The notes beneath the pieces were generated by a model. The model was not told where the DNA came from. It made no database searches and worked only from the letters and a program-made list of their open reading frames with translations. Below, piece by piece: positions 48,131 to 55,573 of a stretch of 64,000 nucleotides of DNA. The position numbers and the translations under genes were made by a program. Position 1 is the stretch's first letter; each line of letters opens with the position of its first letter. This DNA comes from Microbulbifer sp. VAAF005 (lineage in GTDB: Bacteria > Pseudomonadota > Gammaproteobacteria > Pseudomonadales > Cellvibrionaceae), in assembly GCF_030012985.1 (NCBI RefSeq), contig NZ_CP120233.1, forward strand, positions 5,333,441 to 5,397,440. The letters run 5' to 3'.

Positions 48131-48593
48131 CTTCCCCCTCCCCCAGTGCCAGTTAACCCACCTAAAGGTGCTCAACAGTCCCGTGCAGGTGTATGCGGAT
48201 GATGATAATCCGGCTTGATAGGTCGGGGGCGGCCATCCTCGGCACAGCCGTTTACCGGCAGCCAACTTGGGCGGAGTAGTAGCAAAAATGATAAGTGGGC
48301 TGTATTGGGGAGCCAGGGGTTTCTAAAAGCTTAGAAGATGGGCGTTGGAAAACACCCTGAAGGCAGTATGTACTCTATAGTATTTGTCAGAGCTTTTTAA
48401 GTTATTGAAAAATATGGTTTTTCTTGGGTGGTATGGCTGTGATCAGTGACGATTGAATGCCGGGAAACTTGTATTATGTGGACTATATGCCACTTTATTT
48501 AGGGTAAAACCTAAAATTAGATTTTTACGTTGACTTACTCTAGGCAAGGCCTAAACTAAAGTATAAAATTTTACGTTTAGAACTATCCATATT
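48131..48593. other. intergenic region with the fic promoter at its right end
   Basis: About 460 bases; no gene. The final 100 bases are AT-rich and carry the palindromic promoter described at 48498-48557. Confidence 0.5.
48498..48557 (+). promoter_or_regulatory. fic promoter with two inverted-repeat operators
   Basis: TTTAGG-N6-CCTAAA (48498-48515) is a perfect 6-6-6 palindrome. TCTAGG-N5-CCTAAA (48539-48555) is a near copy lying between a -35 TTGACT (48530-48535) and a -10 TAAACT (48552-48557, 16-bp spacer). A repressor bound here would block the promoter; the winged-helix domain of the Fic protein itself is a candidate. Confidence 0.6.
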
Positions 48594-49946
48594 ATGCCCA
48601 GAATAAGACAGCCTCAATCCTTTGAGGAGCTATTCACTAAGTTTTCTGCCACAGATCTACTCCCCATGTTTAATAAGTATGGGGCAACTGATGCCGATGG
48701 TAATTACCTGCATTGGGACAAATTTAAATGGAGGGTAAATAAAGGTGATTCTGAGGAGCTGGCTTGGTTAACGACGAAGCTCGCAAGAAAGGGAATTTCT
48801 AAGGTGTTGCCAAACCTCGAAGCAGTTAATGGCAAAAATTTTAGTTATTGTATTCCAGATTCTCTCTTTGCCAAGTTGCATCATATAGACATGGAGACAG
48901 GAGCGGGTCGGTCTCTAGAAGATGATGTTTTTTTCAAGGGTCTTGAAAGAGATAAGTATTTAGTTAAAAGCTTGATGATGGAGGAGGCAATTACTTCTTC
49001 TCAGTTAGAGGGAGCCTCAACGACCCGTAAAGTCGCGAAAGAAATGCTTAAAAGCAATAGAAAGCCGGCGGACAAATCTGAACAGATGATTTTCAACAAT
49101 TATTTGCTTATGAAAAGAGCCGTTGAAAAAAAGGATGAAGAGTTAAGTGTTGACTTAATTTTAGAGCTGCATGAAATTGCAACTTTTAATGCGATAGAGA
49201 ATCAGGCTGTTCCTGGGGAAATAAGAAAGGATAACGATATAGAAATTAAGAATCTCTATGGTGAGGTGGCATTTAGACCGCCTTGCTATAAAACTATTAG
49301 GGATAGAATGGATGCCTTATGTGCTTTTGCAAATTTGGATACTGAATCTGGCAATAGTGATAAATTTATTCACCCTGTAGTAAAGGCAGCAATTTTGCAT
49401 TTTATGATTGGGTTTATTCACCCATTTGGCGATGGAAATGGAAGAACTGCTCGCGCATTATTTTATTGGTATATGTTGAGGGCTGGTTATTGGCTTTTTG
49501 AGTACGTATCTATAAGTAAGCTTATTCAAGAGAAGAGGAGTCAGTATGATACCGCTTTTATATATACTGAAACTGATGATTTTGATCTCACATATTTTAT
49601 TTATAATCAAGTCGACGTAATTGATAATGCTGTGATTGCTTTGCGAAACCATATAGAGAGCAAAAAGCAAGATTTTTATCATTTTATGGAATGGATAGAT
49701 AGAAGCGAGTTGGCAAAAGGGTTGAAGCGTGGTGAACTAGAAATAGTTAAGGATGCCTTACAGAATCCAGGTAAGAGATTTACCGCTCAGAAAGTCGCAA
49801 TAGATATTGGTGTTAATGAAAATACAGCGAGATCATATTTGAATACGCTAGTTGAAAAGAATCTTTTGGAGTCTACAAAAAAGAAAAATATAAAAACAAT
49901 ATTTTATATTGCCCCAGATGACGTAAGGGAAGTTTTGCATTTGTAG
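48594..49946 (+). CDS. Fic-domain AMPylator with inhibitory helix and C-terminal wHTH
   Basis: A 450-residue protein. The inhibitory motif SSQLEG (about residues 135-141, S/T-x-x-x-E-G type) lies before the Fic core and would block ATP until released (class II). The Fic motif HPFGDGNGRTARAL is at about 276-289, with catalytic His and Arg intact. The tail (about 370-450) carries a winged helix: GKRFTAQKVAIDIGVNENTA, RSYLNTLVEKNLLEST. It transfers AMP or another group to a target protein, self-limiting by the inhibitory helix. A palindromic promoter precedes it. No antitoxin gene flanks it. No clear ribosome binding site is seen. Confidence 0.88.
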   Translation: MPRIRQPQSFEELFTKFSATDLLPMFNKYGATDADGNYLHWDKFKWRVNKGDSEELAWLTTKLARKGISKVLPNLEAVNGKNFSYCIPDSLFAKLHHIDMETGAGRSLEDDVFFKGLERDKYLVKSLMMEEAITSSQLEGASTTRKVAKEMLKSNRKPADKSEQMIFNNYLLMKRAVEKKDEELSVDLILELHEIATFNAIENQAVPGEIRKDNDIEIKNLYGEVAFRPPCYKTIRDRMDALCAFANLDTESGNSDKFIHPVVKAAILHFMIGFIHPFGDGNGRTARALFYWYMLRAGYWLFEYVSISKLIQEKRSQYDTAFIYTETDDFDLTYFIYNQVDVIDNAVIALRNHIESKKQDFYHFMEWIDRSELAKGLKRGELEIVKDALQNPGKRFTAQKVAIDIGVNENTARSYLNTLVEKNLLESTKKKNIKTIFYIAPDDVREVLHL

Positions 49947-50011
49947 ATGTTCTGGTTGGCGAATCAATAACTCATAGATTGAGGTAGATTACTTTATTGT
50001 TTAAGATTTAT

Positions 50012-50527
50012 ATGCGCTTATTTTCTTTACTTGCCCTCGCTGCGATACTAGGTGGCTGCTACGAACCCGAGCCCAGGGTCTATGATCGTCAACATTGGCT
50101 TTCCCGCTGGTCCGATGCCGATGATGATTGCCAGAATGTTCGCCATGAGCTACTTATCTGGCTCCGGTGACCTTTACCAGCGACAAGAGGTGCACGGTAG
50201 ATACTGACCTCTGGTTGGACCCATACACCGGCCAATTTTTGAACCTGGCCTCTGACCTGGATGTTGAACACATCGTGCCGCTTTCATGGGCACGGTGGTG
50301 CCAACTGGACTGTAGAGCTAAAGCGTCAGTTTGCGGAAGACCCTGAAAATCTGTGGCTGGTCGATGATGGCCGCAACCAAAGTAAGGGCGACAAGGGCCC
50401 TGATGAATGGATGCCACCCTATGAGCCCGTCCAGGCAATCTATGTGCAGCGCTTTATGGCGATAGTGGAGAAGTACGGGCTGATTCTATCCGAAGATGAA
50501 CTTCGACAAATAACTGTGTTGTTTTAG
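50012..50527 (+). pseudogene. decayed HNH (DUF1524-type) nuclease lipoprotein
   Basis: The start gives a lipoprotein signal (MRLFSLLALAAILGGC). The frames then yield VYDRQHWLSRWSDADDDCQN, VTFTSDKRCTVDTDLWLDPY and DLDVEHIVPLSWA (HNH first His). After a second break comes GGANWTVELKRQFAEDPENL followed by WLVDDGRNQSKGDKGPDEW. Two frame changes (near 50158 and 50290; the second looks like loss of a short repeated unit) break it. It overlaps the next gene by 4 bases, tail to tail. Once a periplasmic or secreted nuclease. Confidence 0.7.
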
Positions 50528-51003
50528 GGGGGCTGGGTAGAAGAGCTGGGTGTATGAGAAGTGCTATTGCTTGAGCGTCTCTGTTCCCATTTAGCTTCTA
50601 GTTTTCTTTTCTTGGCCATTCGTTGTTCACGAGCTATTCGTTGTTCAAGCTCTATTAGCTCCTTGTTTTCAGGAGTTAATAGCCGCCTCTCTTGTTCAGG
50701 AGTGGTAATCTCGATGAACTCGCCTTTACCGGCCAAGGTATATAGTTTTAATTTCCCGATGAGTTCATTTCTTAATCTCATCCTTGATTCAATCCGGTCA
50801 AGAAACGCCCTTCCTATAGAAACTTGGCTCCCCTTAGTGTCTCGTTCGATATGAGTGTAGCCACGGTCAGCCACAACAAACTCAGAGCTTTGGTCAATAA
50901 TCATGCCATTATCTTTTAGGGCGTTTTGAAGCTGGATCAAAGCTGCTGTGCAGTTATTGCATGGGTTGCGGAGTGATATCAGGAAAAATTCTTTCAGCGT
51001 CAT
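50524..51003 (-). CDS. hypothetical basic/coiled-coil protein
   Basis: About 159 residues from the ATG at 51003 (MTLKEFFLISLRNPCNNC); the frame also opens at a TTG 51033. It has a CNNC pair, a region FVVADRGYTHIERDTKGSQV, and a charged helical C-terminus (RIAREQRMAKKRKLEAKWEQ) with a Ser/Thr tail. No family recognised. Downstream of 51064-51297 on the same strand; possibly one operon. Confidence 0.5.
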   Translation of the reverse strand: MTLKEFFLISLRNPCNNCTAALIQLQNALKDNGMIIDQSSEFVVADRGYTHIERDTKGSQVSIGRAFLDRIESRMRLRNELIGKLKLYTLAGKGEFIEITTPEQERRLLTPENKELIELEQRIAREQRMAKKRKLEAKWEQRRSSNSTSHTPSSSTQPP

Positions 51004-51063
51004 ATTAATTTCTGCATTGCCCCTTTTGGTCAACTTAGGCTGAATTTTTTTATCGAAAAATTT

Positions 51064-51297
51064 TCAAAAATTCTTTATTAGATCAATCTCTGAGTGAGGA
51101 CCACGGGTTATGAAAGGGGTCTTTGTTGTGCCCTCTTGAAAAATATAATTTTCATGTGCTTCCCAGAATCCTCTACAGTTAGGGTTGCTGGTATTGGCTT
51201 TTTGAGTAACCTCAAAAGATATCTTAAGTTGTGCGGTTTGCTGACAGCCGTCTAGACGATCAACACGAGCCCATTTCTTGAATTCTTCAAAAGACAT
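51064..51297 (-). CDS. hypothetical 77-residue protein
   Basis: A short frame with a good ribosome site (AGGGAGCAAGGAA then ATG). It reads MSFEEFKKWARVDRLDGCQQ, then NPNCRGFWEAHENYIFQEG. Two cysteines, no membrane segment. It and the gene at 50524 form a pair of unknown role in the accessory island. Confidence 0.5.
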   Translation of the reverse strand: MSFEEFKKWARVDRLDGCQQTAQLKISFEVTQKANTSNPNCRGFWEAHENYIFQEGTTKTPFITRGPHSEIDLIKNF

Positions 51298-51626
51298 TTC
51301 CTTGCTCCCTGCCGAAAATTTTATTCAAAATTGAGGCTATGTTTAGATTTTTAATTCGTCAATTGGCATTTAGGCTATTTAATATTCTGCAGAGCTAATT
51401 TTTTAAAAAAATATTTTAACAGTGAATCCTGAAGGTGAGATCCGGGTATTAAATAGGCAACCTTTATTATGTCTGATGTAAAGTAAGTGTTGGTGAGCCC
51501 TAAGGAGTGCTTCTTTAGTGCTAAGCTCGGCCAGTCAACCCGGTTGTCACCCTAGTATCTACCACTTCTGTATATCCTGACTTCCTTCACGCGCCAATGT
51601 GGGCGCCGTCTTCTTTTTGATATCGA
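51298..51626. other. intergenic, AT-rich
   Basis: About 330 bases without a gene. A short GC stem (GCGCC / GGCGC, about 51594-51608) followed by TTCTTTTT (51611-51618) may end rightward transcripts just before the LexA box. Confidence 0.4.
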
Positions 51627-51646
51627 TACTGTATATGCATGCAGTA
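51627..51646 (+). promoter_or_regulatory. LexA (SOS) box
   Basis: TACTGTATATGCATGCAGTA at 51627-51646 matches the gammaproteobacterial LexA consensus TACTGTATATATATACAGTA closely and is symmetrical (TACTG ... CAGTA). It lies 45 bases before the small gene at 51692, as expected for an SOS-controlled promoter. Confidence 0.75.
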
Positions 51647-51691
51647 TTTTGATAGATTGCCTCTGTGTCGATGGAAAGAAGGAGTTAAACC

Positions 51692-51889
51692 ATGACATTC
51701 ATAGAGGTTGAAGCCGAGATCCGTGCTTGCTTGAACACTATTGAGGTGACCGCAGACACTGCCGACCCAAAGCTTAGGGATATGTTAGAGCTCCAGGTGA
51801 ACAATCTGGATGCGGCAACCAATGCCCTTGTAGATGAACTGAACACCCTCAATGAGAAACAGGCCCGACTGAAAGAGCTGCTGAAGTAA
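51692..51889 (+). CDS. small helical protein under SOS control
   Basis: A 65-residue acidic, leucine-rich helical protein (MTFIEVEAEIRACLNTIEVT ... NTLNEKQARLKELLK) with a strong ribosome site (AAGAAGGAG). The heptad-like pattern in the last 25 residues (LEL, LDAATNALVDEL) suggests a coiled coil. The LexA box upstream suggests DNA-damage induction. Not DinI- or SulA-like; no family recognised. Its neighbour on the right is the prophage att site. Confidence 0.6.
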   Translation: MTFIEVEAEIRACLNTIEVTADTADPKLRDMLELQVNNLDAATNALVDELNTLNEKQARLKELLK

Positions 51890-51900
51890 CACTGCTGCGA

Positions 51901-51960
51901 GTCCCCCGTGACACAGTAAGGGCGTAACCGTTACGGACAAGCAAAAAATAAGTGGGGGAC
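51901..51960. other. nested hairpin region
   Basis: GTCCCCC (51901-51907) pairs with GGGGGAC (51954-51960), and inside it CGTAAC-C-GTTACG (51923-51935) is a perfect palindrome. It could fold into a stem with an internal hairpin in RNA or single-stranded DNA. It lies just after the SOS-linked gene; no known RNA family is recognised. Confidence 0.35.
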
Positions 51961-51979
51961 CAAGTGGAGCAGAAACAAA

Positions 51980-52003
51980 AAAGCCCTGAAAAATCAGGGC
52001 TTT
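51980..52003 (-). terminator. terminator of the ancestral tRNA-Ser transcript
   Basis: On the minus strand AAAGCCCTGA-loop-TCAGGGCTTT is followed by TTTT. It stands 12 bases after the CCA of the tRNA-Ser fragment, so it was the native terminator of the tRNA gene before the prophage separated them. Confidence 0.8.
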
Positions 52004-52015
52004 CTGTATGAATAA

Positions 52016-52073
52016 TGGCGGTGGGGCAGGGATTCGAACCCTGGGACCTGTTACAGTCAACGGTTTTCAAGAC
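52016..52073 (-). other. att site: 3' fragment of tRNA-Ser(UGA)
   Basis: On the minus strand GTCTTGAAAACCG (anticodon loop CUUGAAAA, anticodon UGA) is followed by the long variable arm and AGGGTTCGAATCCCTGCCCC, ending ACCGCCA at 52016. The 5' half of the tRNA is absent. This is the classic att duplicate left by tRNA 3'-end integration; the intact tRNA-Ser should lie beyond 64000 on the same strand. Confidence 0.82.
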
Positions 52074-52187
52074 ACCTGTTTAACTCTCCATTAGTTCTCA
52101 ACATGCAGCTAAATGGTGTTATCTTACGTGAGGTTGCTCTTTATTGCCCTATATCCTTCAGCTGCGTTGAGACTTTGTTGAGACATT

Positions 52188-52463
52188 TCAGGTGTCGATT
52201 TTCAGTATTTTGGAGCACAGGCCGCATAGGCCATACTCATTCAAATCTAGAGGCTCATATAACTTCTCAAGCTCCTCCTTGATAATGCTTCTCTCAGTAT
52301 CTTCAGAAAACCCTTGGGCAAGAATACTGGGCTTAAGGCCAGTGACTTGACACTGTTTGCATGAAACAATGAACCGCTTCCCACGTCCAAGCCATGTTTC
52401 AAGGGAGTATGATTTTCCACGTTTTAAATGTTTGCTATGAGACATATTGTGAATGGCTCTCAT
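52188..52463 (-). CDS. hypothetical cysteine-containing small protein
   Basis: Up to 91 residues (an internal ATG at 52445 is possible). Two CxxC pairs: CKQC near the middle and CGLC near the C-terminus, compatible with one zinc site. It is the first prophage gene after the att site, on the strand of the integrase. Function unknown. Confidence 0.45.
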   Translation of the reverse strand: MRAIHNMSHSKHLKRGKSYSLETWLGRGKRFIVSCKQCQVTGLKPSILAQGFSEDTERSIIKEELEKLYEPLDLNEYGLCGLCSKILKIDT

Positions 52464-52611
52464 GCTTGTAGGGTTCAGTGGAAAACCAATGTAGTAGCAA
52501 CATTATGTCACCTTTAGATAAATATTCTGAGTGTGAAGCAGTTTCGACAACCAAAGTCAACTAGCTGGGAGGGGGCGGGAAAATACTGTAAATTGATTGG
52601 AATAGTCATCA

Positions 52612-53644
52612 TTAGCTTGCTATGCAGTAAGTCGAGTTTCTGATGAATTTAATGAATTCACCTAGTTCACTATCTCTAACGACAGGATCATATTCTAGCG
52701 AGGAGGTGCGAATTATAGAGGCTATTTTACGTGCTAGTTTCACTTTTGAAGGGGGAGCTTTTTCTACAAAATCTTCGAGCTTTTGATAACGGTCGGTCTC
52801 ATTTTGTAGGCAATCATAGAATTGTTCAAGTGTGATAGTTGGGTCCTTGAATGATTGTAGTTCTAACAGGGCTTCGTAAATTAACTCAATCGGATATGCT
52901 TGTTCTAGATTGTAATTAAATGCAAACGTATGACTTTCAGGAAATTCAATATCACTATTATTAATATAGTCCTTGAAGCCATTTTGATTGCCTAGCTTTC
53001 CGTCCAGATCAGACTGGGCAAATACTTTATAACCTAGTTTTTGATAATGCTTAATTAAAGGTAGTAGCTTTTTCTTTTTTTGTTACCTTCTCCATCATAG
53101 TCCACTACATCAAAATTTCTATCTGGGTACAGTTCAGTGAGGAAGTTAAGCTCTGAAGCCCCTTCAGTCAGTATTACGATGCCGCGAGATTCTAGTTCAT
53201 TAATATTTTTAGAATGTTCTAAGAATTGATCAGCGAAGCGTTTAATGTTGGCGACGCTGCCTATCACCCCTTTTGTAATATGTGCCCCATATATAGATTC
53301 AATAAAGCGAGGAATCTGGAAGTAACCAATATACAATTCAGCTTCAAAGGCGAATTGTGTTAAAGCAAAAAGAGAGTTAAGAATCTCAGTTTTTTTCGCT
53401 GGGTCTTTGTTTGAGTAAGTTTCATTTAGTTCTAAAAAATATTCTGGATAAAATTTTGTACCACCATGCATTTTTCATCTTTATCTTGATTTGCATAGGC
53501 ACATATTTTATTTCGCCCGCATTTATCGCAGCTAATACATGCTATCCATTCATAAATAGCTACGTCTTTCAGTTGAATTAAATCTTTGTATGCAGGTACA
53601 CGCTTATCTGTGTTAGGGTCTATTGAAGGGAAGTCAATAAACAT
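52612..53644 (-). CDS. TOPRIM-domain cargo protein, two frame breaks
   Basis: Three frames join into about 345 residues. N-terminus: MFIDFPSIDPNTDKRVPAYK with a CISCDKCGRNKIC zinc-like cluster. After the T5 run 53471-53475 comes MHGGTKFYPEYFLELNETY, then RGIVILTEGASELNFLTELY. After the T7 run 53075-53081 comes KLLPLIKHYQKLGYKVFAQ-SDLDG. The EGxSE glutamate and SDLDG aspartates form a TOPRIM catalytic site, as in OLD-type or AriB-like nucleases. It lies between att and integrase, where phage defence genes are often carried. It may act as an anti-phage nuclease; no ATPase partner is visible. Confidence 0.6.
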
Positions 53645-53749
53645 ATGGCCTTTCTCTTGTTTCTATATATTGTTGGTAGTATGAAATTTTTTCGCGGACT
53701 TAGTTAGAAAGATATTTCTTTATCTCTAATTGTCTTTTTTATTCATATA

Positions 53750-54787
53750 CTAGGCCCGTTCATCACACTGTGCTCTTTCAAGAGTATTGAGTGCACTCTT
53801 CTCTACCGCATCCTCTAAATGCTCCGGCGACAAATGCGCATAGCGCATAGTCATCTCGATAGTGGAGTGGTCCAGAATCTTGTTTAGCTTGAGTAGATCG
53901 CCGCCATTGATCATGTAATGGCTTGCGAAGGTGTGGCGGAGGATGTGGGTTAGCTGGCCTTTGGGGAGTTTTAGCTTTGCTCTGGCCAGGGCTTCCTGGA
54001 AGGCGCGAAAGTTGGTGCCTACAAAGAGCCGGCCAGAAATGGGGCGCCCGCTCAGTATTTCTGATTCCAAATCGCGGCTGATAGGGATGCTGCGGTTCTT
54101 GCCGTTCTTGGTATCCACAAACTCAATCTTGCCATGGTGTACCCTTTCGGCTTCTAGGGTTTCAGCTTCAGACCAGCGGGCACCAGTAGCCAAACAGATA
54201 CGGGTGATAGTTCTGACATTTGGGTTGCGGGCCTGGAGCAAGGCAGTATCCAGGGCCTTGAGCTGTTCGACGCTTAAAAAAGTGAGTGGTGGTTCGGCCA
54301 CCCGAAGTTTGGGAACCCCTTTTAGTGGGTTGGGGTGTGTCCACTTTTTAATCGATATCAGGCGGTTGAACACCGCATTCAGATAGGTGTGCTCATGGTT
54401 AATGGTTCTGGAGCATGGCTGTCTCCCTTGCTCGTTGGGAGATTCCAGTCGCCGCTTGCGGTACAAAATCCAGTCTTCAGCGGTGAAATTGATAGCTTTT
54501 GGATCACCCAGCCACCTTGCTGTATTTTCCAGGTAATTTAGGCGCCCGGTGTGGTCCTTAAGTGTGTGGCCATGCAGTTCATACCATTCGTGAACCAACT
54601 GTGAAATGGTACGATTGTCTTTTTTTGGCGGAGACCACTCACCGCGATCTGCTGCGGCTTTTTGAGCGGTAAGCCACCTTTGGGCTTCACCTTTGGTATT
54701 GAAGGTTCGCTGTACCCTCTTACCACCGCGTCCTTCAGGTTGGCAATCCGCTTGCCATCGGCCATTAGCCTTCTTTTGTATCGCCAT
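53750..54787 (-). CDS. int: tyrosine recombinase, prophage integrase
   Basis: About 345 residues from the ATG at 54787, which overlaps the repressor gene stop by 23 bases. The core-binding domain (about 65-155) precedes the catalytic domain with LATGARWSEAETLE (Arg), LTHILRHTFASHYM (His-x-x-Arg) and LDHSTIEMTMRYAHLSPEH (His and nucleophilic Tyr). It catalyses integration and excision at the tRNA-Ser att site. Cotranscription with the repressor is likely. Confidence 0.92.
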   Translation of the reverse strand: MAIQKKANGRWQADCQPEGRGGKRVQRTFNTKGEAQRWLTAQKAAADRGEWSPPKKDNRTISQLVHEWYELHGHTLKDHTGRLNYLENTARWLGDPKAINFTAEDWILYRKRRLESPNEQGRQPCSRTINHEHTYLNAVFNRLISIKKWTHPNPLKGVPKLRVAEPPLTFLSVEQLKALDTALLQARNPNVRTITRICLATGARWSEAETLEAERVHHGKIEFVDTKNGKNRSIPISRDLESEILSGRPISGRLFVGTNFRAFQEALARAKLKLPKGQLTHILRHTFASHYMINGGDLLKLNKILDHSTIEMTMRYAHLSPEHLEDAVEKSALNTLERAQCDERA

Positions 54788-55127
54788 CCCTGAACGAATC
54801 CTCAGAAAAATATCCTTCTGGAACCAATCCCGCATCAATGCGGGCTGCGATAAATTTACACAATTTATTTTCGCTATTGCGTAGCCCATTCAGGTTCACA
54901 GGGCCTTCGTAGACAAACCATGGCAATAATTCTGGAAAGGCTAGGCCCATTGCCTCATAGCACTCTTCCGTGACTCGGTTTTTCTTGTATTCCATATTTT
55001 TTAAGTGAATCAGGTCGACCTTTAATAGTTCTGCAAACTCTTTCTGGGTTAACCCGGTCAATTCCCTGATCGCTCGTAATCGATCACCGGTCCTAAGTTT
55101 TGAAATCTTTTTCACTTGCTGACGCAT
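54765..55127 (-). CDS. Xre-family lysogeny repressor
   Basis: A 120-residue protein with an N-terminal helix-turn-helix: RLRAIRELTGLTQKEFAELLK, then the recognition region VDLIHLKNMEYKKNRV. The C-terminal part is helical (AARIDAGLVPEGYFSEDSF). It sits at the left of a divergent promoter with half-site repeats, opposite the AlpA/Cox-like gene. This is the arrangement of a P2-type C repressor or its equivalent, coupled to int. Confidence 0.8.
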   Translation of the reverse strand: MRQQVKKISKLRTGDRLRAIRELTGLTQKEFAELLKVDLIHLKNMEYKKNRVTEECYEAMGLAFPELLPWFVYEGPVNLNGLRNSENKLCKFIAARIDAGLVPEGYFSEDSFRDGDTKEG

Positions 55128-55351
55128 GCCTCTCTATTCTCCTTTGTTGGACAAATAGTGCACCAAAAGGAGTTCTATCTACAAGAAAAGGTGTGATACA
55201 AGCCCTTTCAACAAAGAAAAACCCGCCAAAAGTGTAATAAAAGAACCTTAATGGGTAACAAAAGAATAAAAAAGGGTTGACATGACACTTCTCTATAGGT
55301 GTAAATATTACCTCATTGGTTCTCATATTACCCCAAAGGAGAGTAGAGGGA
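55128..55351. promoter_or_regulatory. lysogeny switch region between repressor and excisionase-like gene
   Basis: It contains -35 TTGACA (55277-55282) for rightward transcription. Related half-sites lie at 55189-55198 (AGGTGTGATA), 55230-55239 (AAGTGTAATA) and 55297-55307 (AGGTGTAAATA). AAGTGTCA on the opposite strand (55282-55289) pairs with the last as an inverted repeat across the promoter. These are likely repressor or Cox operators. Confidence 0.55.
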
Positions 55352-55564
55352 ATGACTGAGCACGCAGTACCTTCAATCAAAACCCCGGTTTGCACCCAAG
55401 AGCAGTATGCAGTTGATGCCGGTCACACACTAAAAACGGTGCGCGCACAAGTAGATAGAGGCTATTTGCCAACTATCAAAATTGGACGCTATCGAATGAT
55501 CAATCTGATGCAGCTATCGCGCATGTGCCTTGAAGCTGAACCAGCCCAACCAAAGAAGAAGTAG
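55352..55564 (+). CDS. AlpA/Cox-like excisionase-regulator
   Basis: A 70-residue basic protein from the ATG at 55352, preceded by GAGAGTAGAGGG. It has TQEQYAVDAGHTLKTVRAQV and YLPTIKIGRYRMINLMQL, a MerR/excisionase-type winged helix as in Cox or AlpA. Located at the start of the rightward early operon, so it probably represses lysogenic transcription and assists excision. Confidence 0.65.
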   Translation: MTEHAVPSIKTPVCTQEQYAVDAGHTLKTVRAQVDRGYLPTIKIGRYRMINLMQLSRMCLEAEPAQPKKK

Positions 55565-55573
55565 GTTTGGCTT

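Noticed and set aside
53050..53095. Programmed -1 frameshift at the A7 run of the TOPRIM gene
   Set aside because: The codons around the run (AAC AAA AAA AGA) do not allow both tRNAs to re-pair after a -1 slip, and similar breaks occur in unrelated genes in this window. A run-length error is simpler.
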